From contig NC_079881.1 in the NCBI RefSeq assembly GCF_029227915.1, positions 14,423,501 through 14,487,500 of the forward strand: a stretch of 64,000 bases of DNA, given 5' to 3'. The number at the start of each line of letters is the position of its first letter. The stretch's first letter is position 1. Position numbers and translations under genes: made by a program. The DNA is from Hydractinia symbiolongicarpus. Lineage: Eukaryota; Cnidaria; Hydrozoa; Anthoathecata; Hydractiniidae. The notes under the pieces are model-generated. The model was given only the letters and a program-made list of their open reading frames with translations. It made no database searches and was not told where the DNA came from. Below are positions 56,482 to 64,000 of the stretch, one piece after another.

Positions 56482-58358
56482 CAGTACTGGAATCAGGACA
56501 CCTAACATCCTGGATCGCGTATCATGGGCGTCGCGCACGATTCATGATGCTGTCACGATAGTAAAATTTTTTAGCATTGTGAAGGTCGCGATCCATTATG
56601 GGGTCGACTTTCACGATGCATCGTGACTTTCGCATCATGATACATCTTTAAACATTATAAAAATCACGTAATTAATGTCATGAGAGAATAGCGCAATTAA
56701 ATATGAATAATTGTTTTTTTGTTTTTTTTTAAATCAAAAATATTTTCGTTGTCATAAGCTTTTTTCATGTTTAGACTTAACTTATTTAGTTCTTTTACAG
56801 GCCAGTCCGATCCTAACTTTCACGATTAAAAAAATAATAAAATATCAAAGAAACATTTTCCTATTCCATCTCGTGAAAAAAAAGATTATGAATGTTGTAA
56901 CACCCTCCTTCGTTAATATGTTTAAAATTACGCTGCTTGCTAAAATCTTAAAAAATATAAAAGATATACAGAATATGCTTGTGTTGTTTTGAAAGTTATA
57001 TTTATGCAGCAAGTTATTCTCCTCCCACTTAAAATAATACTAAAAAAAGCTTTAAGTGTTCTTTAAATGTTTTTTCCGCAGTCTTATCAGAAAATCTAAA
57101 TAAATCTAAGTGCATGTTTTTTTACGGAATATAGTTTAGTTACCAATATTTCAAGTCTTTCGCAGCATTAAAGTTAATTAATAATCATAACGAAGGATGG
57201 TGTTACGACAAGCGTATTCTGCCTTGCTTTTATATCACATTTCCATATGGTAGACTATTTTAATCGAAAGATTATACATTTTAACTTGCGTAATATAAAT
57301 TGTTGGATGTATAGACAAAAGATATAGCATTTCTTTCGTGTGCAGAACAATAACATTCGCATAAGCGTTTACAAAATCGGAGATACTTTAAGAAATAAAT
57401 TCATGTGTGAATAAAAGATGTTTGTGTACACAAAGGGTAGTTAACTTTTTAAACATTTTTTTGTGTTAATCCCTTAGCAGCTGCGGTAATTATAAAAAAC
57501 AATAAGCCACACGAAAATCGTTAAAGTTCTGACGCTGCCGAAAGCTCGAGTAAAGGTGATAACTATCGTGCACATGTAACATTACATTGAGGCGGTACTG
57601 TAAACTATAGTCTGTGAAACTTTTTTGCACTTAAATTTTGCACGCAAAAACATTAAAAGAACACTTAACTTTTTTATTAAACTAAATTTTGTGTTTTATT
57701 ATTTTAAATGGGAAAATAATAACTTGCTGTATAATTTTCGAAACAGCCTATGTATAACCTGCTGTATATCTTTCAAAACAACGCAGGTATATTCTGTATA
57801 ACTTTCGAAACAGCACAAGAATAATTCTTGATGTAGAGCTTTAAAACAACACAAAAAAACTTGCTGCATGACTTTTGAAAACAAGTTTTTTAACATGCAA
57901 GTATTTTTATCTTTTCACCTTGAGTACTAGTTACATTTTTTTAGTGAGACAAATTATTATTTTTTTATTCGCAACTAAAAAATATAAACTGCGTGCGTTA
58001 TGCGAAAATACATAGAAAACGGTTGTCGTAACACCCTCCTCCGTTGTTATTTTTATTATCATTATTTTGTTGTTGTTCCGACCATACATTCTTATTTTTC
58101 CATGAACTTTCATTAACTCGTACATTCGCTAATTTAACATTTGCTAATACAAGCAAAACATACATAGAAAAATATGCTTGTCGTAACACCCTTAATAGTG
58201 ACGATCGCGATAGCATCGTTATTTTTTTTATACATTGCGACTATCGCGAAGCTCTTCGTTAACATTTTCTCTATCGCGACGGTCACAATAGGATCGCAGA
58301 TCGTTCATGTCGCGCATGATACGCGCTCACGATGTTAGGTGTACTGATTCCAGTACTG
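56482..58358. mobile_element. 1.88-kb Tc1/mariner-type TIR element, no transposase
   Basis: Ends CAGTACTGGAATCAGGACAC then CTAACATC and its inverse GATGTTAGGTG then TACTGATTCCAGTACTG, flanked by TA on both sides. GC-rich palindromic subterminal DNA (TATCGCGA, GCGCGAC types) lies at each end. The interior is AT-rich without a gene and carries further inverted repeats (next entry). Confidence 0.75.
57187..58046. mobile_element. Inner TIR element, AACGRAGGRNGGTGTTACGACAA ends
   Basis: AACGAAGGATGGTGTTACGACA near 57,189 is the inverse of GTCGTAACACCCTCCTCCGTT near 58,026. Single ends of the same repeat also occur near 56,893 (TGTAACACCCTCCTTCGTT), 58,178 and 60,729. Possibly a third nested insertion or a set of regulatory subterminal repeats. 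Confidence 0.5.
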
Positions 58359-58529
58359 TATTGGCGTTAACGCTGGTTGTTTTAACACCTCTTAAGCTTT
58401 AAAGGTGAAGATCAAAGCCTTAAATTAACGCTGAAGTTGAAGCATTATAACTGGGTTATAACAGCATTTTAACAGCGTTATAATAATGAAACTGCTAAAA
58501 ATCAAAAATCGTGTCACGTATTGACATAT

Positions 58530-59150
58530 TTTATTAAAGGGAACCCGAGGTGTAAAATGATGTCGGACTTATATTATAGAGCTTAAAAAGTCTGGTTAAC
58601 AAGTCTTTCTAATTTTTTAAAAAGCTATTTTCGTTCTTAAGAAGAATTGATTAACATAACATTTTTGCCAAAATGGCACTCGTTTGCTTGCCCCAGGCCT
58701 CTTAATTTTTTTCCAATGACCTTATAACTCAGGATCAGTAACTTGGTTTGCTATAAATTTTTTCTCGGTAAATTGTAGAGGCCCTATATGTTTACTCACA
58801 AAATTTGATTGTGAACCGAAGTCCCACATTATTTTATACCTCGGGTTTCCTTTAAAGGTACTGTCCGATTAAAAATCAACTAAAATATTGACAAAAATTC
58901 TTTTTTGTAACTAATTTCTATAAAAGACTTAAATAATTATTTGTTTTCTTTCCTAACACCAACTGAACAACATCTCATTCTTGTTTACAAAAAAAGGGAT
59001 GCGGTCTCTCGCTTCGATTGTTTATATGGATGTTGGATGATAGGCACTAAACCGAGGCTGAAATAATATGTTGCGTGTGACGTATTTACCTGGAGCGCGC
59101 CAAAGTGACCAAAATAAATAAGATCGCACATTCAGTAAGGTTGAGAGCAG
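58530..59150. other. CCNF intron, no recognised content
   Basis: No gene or clear repeat. Some duplicated Leu/Phe-type low-complexity sequence only. Confidence 0.4.
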
Positions 59151-59152
59151 AA

Positions 59153-59400
59153 TAATGTTGTGGTGCGCTGTTGTGAATTGCACTAACAACAGTTGAAAAA
59201 ACCAGGATAAAAATTTTCTTCGTTGCCCAAGGATCCAAAAAAATATCTTCCGTATAAGGAAAAACCAAAAGTCAGAGAAATATCTGAACGGAGGAAAGAA
59301 AAGGATGTGAGTGGGGGCTGGTAAATAGGTGGTCGTTCGAAATCATGGAGTGCCACCAAAGATGTCTGCAGTGTACTCTTCAATAAAACCACCGTTCGGA
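59153..59400 (+). pseudogene. THAP zinc-finger fragment
   Basis: A plus-strand ATG is followed by LWCAVVNCTNNS, a stop, then DKNFLRCPRIQKN. C-x4-C near the start followed by FxRxP fits the first half of a THAP domain. The second Cys-His pair is not readable. Different from the THAP fragment at 26,790. Confidence 0.4.
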
Positions 59401-60369
59401 ATTCTTTGTGTTCTGTAATACATTTTTTATCTGAAAAATATTATAATATTACTCAATCACACTCGCATCTAAGAATTACTCGTGAAGGAGTAGAAAATTT
59501 TATACCATGTAATTGAAAATATTTAATAGAATCCAATCTTTTTCAGGAGAGGCGTGCGATTAATCGCAGGCCTGAAAAATAAATATTGAGTTTTCAAAAT
59601 CGACCTATAAAATCCATTTTGTAGCGTGCGATGGCAGCCCTCGAAATAATTTTTGAAGACTCGTCAGACAAAATGTCCGATGGATTTCCGTCTTGGTCGG
59701 ACACTTTTAGATTTCAGAAATTATTGAATAGTCCTGGTTGTTTTAATCCACGAGCAAGCCTATTCATAGCCAACCTGACCATCCTAGCTAATTCACTGAC
59801 TCCTGACTTAGGTTAAAGAACTACGTAGACATAAATCTCTTTTGCCAGGCCCCTTCGGCGTTGGTAACTAGGTCTTAAAATAAACAATGAAAAATATAAA
59901 AATGACAGTATAGTCATGTATACTATTTCGGACATGTAGAAAAGGAAGTTAAGATTGAGAGAGAGGCACTATACCAGTAGACGCTCGATCATCGTGTTTG
60001 GGATTCACAATTTAAAACGTTTCCCACTTTTGTACCGCAAAACGAATGTGCAATAAAAATAACCTTGGACGCCGCATCGCAGGCGTAACATTCTTTGCAT
60101 GTGCGAATCATCTCACACCTACTCAAATATTCCTGATCTGCGAATTATTTTCATTCATTGCTATCTTCATGAAGAACTTTTTAAAACAAAGGAAAAAATT
60201 ATAAATGAACATTTAGTCGTTCGATGCGCAAGTCAGGGGGTAGGGGTCGCCTAATAAGAAGCCAGGTGACTACGTCACAAGCAAAAATGTGCTAAATAAT
60301 GAATTGACCCAGTCCTTTTGCCGCGTTTGAAAGTTCGTAAAGATGGTAGGCAAGTGCACCAAGATCAAA

Positions 60370-60720
60370 ACAAACAAACGGAAATGAAACAGATTTGGGG
60401 ACTCAGGTTTGGGAAACTTACCCAAATTGGTCCCAGGTGGTCCCTAGTTACACACACGATGAAATATCATTGTTAAGTTATTTGACCTAAAGGTTTTAAG
60501 TACACTGTAATGACTTCATTAATTTAATATAGGATATTGACGTTAAAGTAGTGTTATTGACATCGCGTCGTAACGTCATAAAATTTAACATTTGAGACAT
60601 CCTTTTTTCGGCAACTTCAAAGAAAATTTTGGCAACATCAAAGGAAAATGACGATATCCACTATGACCGTCACATACACTTCATATTATTAAATAACATA
60701 TTTAATTTAACGCATTTGAA
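60370..60720 (-). mobile_element. Helitron relative, 5' half
   Basis: CTTACCCAAATTGGTCCCAG, CACTGTAATGACTTCATTAA, TTGACATCGCGTCGTAACGT and GCAACATCAAAGGAAAATG match the 5' part of 36,312-36,980. The 3' hairpin half is missing. Confidence 0.55.
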
Positions 60721-60724
60721 ATTC

Positions 60725-61975
60725 ATAATGGAGGAGGGTGTTACGACAATAATCTGTCTTGTTTTTCACTTGTATTATAACTATTTTAGCAAAAGTAGCT
60801 AATTTTTGTTATAAATCCAGTGTAGTGAATCAGAAAATTTGGCGATGGCAAATGATTTTCAGAAATTGCCGTTGTGAACCTGATTTACTACGAAAAATTA
60901 AAATTTTATTTGTTTGTTTTTCGATTGGCTGTCCCTACTCTCCAGTGGAGGATTCGAAGTATCGTACCTAGAGAAAGGGGATGTTGGATGGGTATCAGAC
61001 ACACAGGCCTTGTTTCTTATTGGCCTGGGAACAAGTTTTATATTTTTTCTTGTATTTGTGCTGAAAAGTACAAAAGTTTAGGAGTACCTCTTTTACTTGT
61101 TTTTCTTCTATTCTGTGTCTAAAAGACTCTCTTTCCTTTGAATGTTCCTTATAAGAAAACTTAGTGGGTATAAAACCTGGGATCCAAATTTTTTTTTTGG
61201 GTCTATCTTTGCAGAATAATATTTTTGAAGTCTCCACGTTAAAAGGATCAGAACAAACACTAACGTATTTTGGCAAATTTGTGAGATTAATAGACATAAC
61301 CCACGCCGATCTCAGTTGTGGTTTAGTTGATAATGTAAAGATTTTTTTCACGTTTTCACAGGGTTTCCACCGAAAATATGGTATCAAATTTCCTGACTTT
61401 CCATGACTTTTTGAGGTCAAATTCTCTGACTTTCCCTGACTTTTTCAAGAAATTCTACAGCCAAACAGAAAAACAAATTAACTAAAACTGTTTAAACCGT
61501 ATTTGTTGCAACATAAGAGCTTTAATCCATATACTACATAAAATGGTCAAGAGTATGTTAGTTCCACTGAATTACTAACAGAGCCTGTCAGTAAAGTTCT
61601 GTTAGTCTAAGTCAAGTTAAAAGACAAAAAATTCCCCGACTTTTCCTTGACGTTTTACAATATTTTTTTTCTTACTGGACAGTAACTTTAATAACGCGAC
61701 TTATAACTTTCTAATATTCGAGTTCATATTCCGAAGGTTTTATAAAACAAAATATGACAGAACATATCTTTACTGCTCAGAAAAGTTAATAGAGGCATAG
61801 ACAAATTAACCTTTTTTCAAACTAGGTCAATATTTCATATACCATAAAGAAATTGCTATTGAACAATTTATATGGTGCTGGTGCAATGCTTTAATTATAT
61901 GCTATAATATGAAGCACATTCATGCTGTAATTTTAATTTCACAAACCGTAAATTATGTCACATTTGTCTTTTAGA
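60725..61975. other. CCNF intron with TGACTTTCC-type repeats
   Basis: A lone GGAGGAGGGTGTTACGACAA end at 60,729. CTGACTTTCC(C/A)TGACTTTTT recurs near 61,392, 61,425 and 61,640. The minus-strand frame 60,995-61,420 shows no recognisable domain. Confidence 0.4.
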
Positions 61976-61983
61976 CGCCATAC

Positions 61984-62093
61984 CTTTCAAACATTTCACA
62001 ATCCAAATTTGCAGTTGGCCACATATTTTGATAACTGACATGAGCCCACAAGGACATATTATTACTAATAAGATTGGATAGCTTCCTGCACAC
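61984..62093 (-). CDS. CCNF: Cyclin F exon, end of F-box and following helix (5'-most exon found)
   Basis: 110 nt, acceptor TTTCTTTAG, donor GTATGG. Encodes VCRKLSNLISNNMSLWAHVS then YQNMWPTANLDCEMFE and two bases of Arg. V-x-x-x-L-x-x-L-(V/I)-x-x-x-x-S-(V/L)-W-A is the last part of an F-box fold, which binds SKP1 in SCF complexes. Together the ten exons found (62,093 to 30,450) give 2,058 nt with all nine junction phases matching. The start codon and F-box LPxxV core must lie further upstream, beyond or near the window end. Introns reach 7.8 kb and hold many transposons. Confidence 0.9.
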
Positions 62094-62124
62094 CTAAAGA
62101 AAATTAACTTACTATTATATTATT

Positions 62125-62480
62125 GAAACAAGTCAATAAGCCTGTGGACAAATCCACTTGGGCAGAAGAGGAATGCAAAAAAATACTTCATTTTAATTTT
62201 ATTGACAACAGCAATGACCATTCAAATAAAACGCTGATTAGGAAAATCTATAGCACCACGTGTTCTGACGAACAGTTGAAGAGATATTTTGGTTTAAAGA
62301 TTTTTTAACAACATCATCAACACTTGTTCTGGAACGGTTGGGTTGACTCAGGTTTAGGAAATTGGTCCTATTTTATTAGGTGGTCTTTAGTTAGCCACAT
62401 AAGAGATGTTACTTATTTCCACCCAATCCAGGTTATAAACTTTAAAGTTCAATGCAATGGCCACACTAATGACAATTAAT
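62125..62480 (-). mobile_element. Helitron relative, 3' half
   Basis: Minus-strand 3' hairpin GTGGATTTGTCCAC with the nearby TCTGCCC block, and a diverged GACCACCTAATAAAATAGGA block. It ends just 30 bp upstream of the 5'-most CCNF exon found. Confidence 0.45.
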
Positions 62481-62934
62481 TTACAACAACAAACAGTCAA
62501 CAAACAGTTAGCAAACAAACAGGACAGAAAACATTCTATTTGCAACAGTCACATTTTGTTCAAAATGGTTACACTCCAGCTTTTTTAAAAAAAGATTCTG
62601 TAGCACTGCAAACTGGCTTTGTTTTGGCGCTCACATGTAACACACCGATCTTGCTCAATTTTGTTAATAACAAATCCAAGTTCTTCACAACCCCAGCATG
62701 CCGACAGAGAAAACAAGCTACAATCGGGCTATGCTCAAAAAGGCCATGATTGTTTGGAAATAATGGTGCGATGTTTGTAGGTTTCCTTTTTACATTTTTC
62801 TCTTCTAAATACTCATATTGTCAAATCATATCAAATACCCTGAAAAGCACGGAATATTGTGACTGAGGAAATAGTAACGACTATTGATATTCTGAAGAGG
62901 AATGTACAATTTCAATTTTTTACAAATATACACA

Positions 62935-63810
62935 ACTCTATTTTTAAAATAACAGAATTCCGTATTTCATATTTTTTAAAACATGAATTGCGTATTAAAA
63001 AATACTAGTATTTTTTAAAAAACCTTATTTCGTATTTTCTAAAATTCTAAAAATACGCATTTCTAAAAATACCCTGTAGATTTAAAATACAAAGACATAA
63101 AACAGGCCTTTTCAGGAAAATTTTAATATGTGTGTGCCAAAAAGCACGCCTCAAGTATTTTAGGTGTGTTTTGGGTGTGCTGCACTGGTTAACTTCATAT
63201 AAAATTTGTCATTTTGCAGGTGCTATCAATAGCACGCCTAAGCCATTTTGCGTGTGTGTGGACGTGTGCCATGCTATTGCACGCCTCTCCTGAAAAGGCC
63301 TGATAAAAAAGTAATGTCTGGCTAGGGATTTTCTCCGAGATCGTTCCATTTTTTATACGAATTGAAAGTTGCTGTATTTCATTCTAAAATGATGAGAAAA
63401 CGTCCCTACGAAGCTCTAAAGTTGCCGATATCATAAGACGAGAAAACGTCCCTGTGAAGCTCTAAAGTTACTGTATTTCGTTCCAAAATGACGAGAAAAT
63501 GTCATTGTGAAATCATTGAGCCAATTAACACCTATTAAAAACAAACTTGTAAAATTGAGTAACTTTTCTTTTCAATTTATTCAACCACTCACTTGATACA
63601 TGTATTAAAAATACGAAATTCTATCTTTAAAAATAGAATTTCGTAATTTGTATTTTTAAAAAATACGAATTTCGTATTTTCTATTTTTAAAAATTCGTAT
63701 TTACGCAAAATACGCATATTTTTAAAAATATGCGTATTTTAAAATACGAAATCCGTATTTTTTAAAACGAAATTTCCCTATTAAAAAAGAGAAAGTGGTC
63801 AACTTTCCTA
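62935..63810. mobile_element. Second copy of the 44,819-45,500 element, carrying a hAT-like MITE
   Basis: Shares the GACGAGAAAACGTCCCT / GAAGCTCTAAAGTT unit (three copies, 63,390-63,500), CATTGAGCCAATTAA and the AATACGAAATTCGTATT-rich flanks. The terminal TTTCCTAGAGAG is degraded. Interrupted by 63,103-63,302. Confidence 0.6.
63103..63302. mobile_element. 200-bp hAT-like MITE
   Basis: Perfect 15-bp TIRs CAGGCCTTTTCAGGA / TCCTGAAAAGGCCTG. The interior has repeated GCACGCC and GTGTGTG motifs. Flanks share ATAAAA but not a clean 8-bp duplication. CAGG-type ends suggest hAT. Related fragments (GGCGTGCGAT, AGGCCTG) occur near 48,140-48,210, 53,350-53,410 and 59,540-59,575. Confidence 0.7.
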
Positions 63811-64000
63811 GAGAGAGAATGGTGGTGATTTAACTGCTTTATTGAATGAAGGACTATCTGGCCCAATATGTTAACTAATCCTTGTTTTCAGTTGTCTATT
63901 TGTTTGGCCATAATAGATGGCACCGCAGCCACCTCACGTGTAACAATAAACGACACCAGATAAGAGATATTTGGGTATGCTATCTTTGTAATACAACATG
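63810..64000. other. Window end, no recognised content
   Basis: Short unique sequence. No F-box exon of CCNF was recognised here. Confidence 0.4.

Larger units (their letters stand above)
55681..58520. mobile_element. ATGTGACATGG-family element, interrupted by a Tc1-type insertion
   Basis: The left end CACGTGACATGGTTTGGGATT and right end AATCGTGTCACGT are related to the MITE ends at 44,647. The right ~160 bp (GAAGATCAAAGCCTTAAATTAAC, GCGTTATAATAATG) match that MITE closely. The 1.88-kb element 56,482-58,358 sits inside it. Confidence 0.5.

Noticed and set aside
59631-59816. 61-codon ATG-started plus-strand frame
   Set aside because: No motif, no splice context, and short enough to be chance.
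60995-61420. 141-codon minus-strand frame in a CCNF intron
   Set aside because: No domain, no fitting splice sites, and it overlaps TGACTTTCC-type repeats. The true exon is at 61,984-62,093.
62540-62749. 69-codon plus-strand frame and a similarly open minus-strand frame
   Set aside because: Neither gave a recognisable motif or splice context; not counted as the missing F-box exon.

Overview
The window is animal nuclear DNA: AT-rich, intron-containing and very rich in transposons. Its content (a metazoan cyclin F gene split by long introns, Helentron-type helicase/RPA remnants, PF20700-type Mutator-like transposase, THAP transposase pieces, CR1/jockey-like LINEs, a decayed virus-like element with tandem VPDxxKTQxMC repeats) fits an invertebrate and most resembles what I know of cnidarian, perhaps hydrozoan, genomes. 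The taxon is an inference; no single sequence proves it.

Left part (1-13.4 kb). A ~200-bp tandem repeat opens the window. Two decayed copies of one virus-like gene cluster follow. Copy A (about 1.1-4.73 kb) holds, in order, a VPDxxKTQxMC-repeat fragment, a VLTF2-like zinc protein, a tiny Cys-rich ORF, and four families I cannot name, here called X, Y, Z and W. Copy B (about 7.5-13.4 kb) carries a SAP/VPD-repeat gene, Z, Y and X in the opposite orientation. A 2.7-kb Helitron carrying a ~100-bp satellite and an (AT)n tract splits it between Y and X. Z and Y are packed stop-to-start. Z and W diverge around a perfect 21-bp palindrome.

Middle part (13.4-30 kb) is a transposon graveyard: a PF20700-type Mutator-like transposase with a recognisable intron, Helentron helicase/endonuclease and RPA-like pieces, a 5'-truncated LINE with a (TAA)n tail, a 128-bp perfect foldback element with 9-bp target duplications, and a THAP transposase fragment.

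Right part (30.4-62.1 kb) is one host gene on the minus strand: cyclin F (CCNF). Ten exons could be placed by splice sites and by similarity to cyclin F. Their phases agree throughout and they sum to 2,058 nt (685 codons plus stop). The exon or exons with the start codon and F-box core lie upstream of 62,093 and were not found. The introns are full of TIR elements, Helitrons, a Tc1-like transposase relic, a LINE fragment and a duplicated tRNA-like sequence. No operons, CRISPR arrays or rRNA genes were seen.
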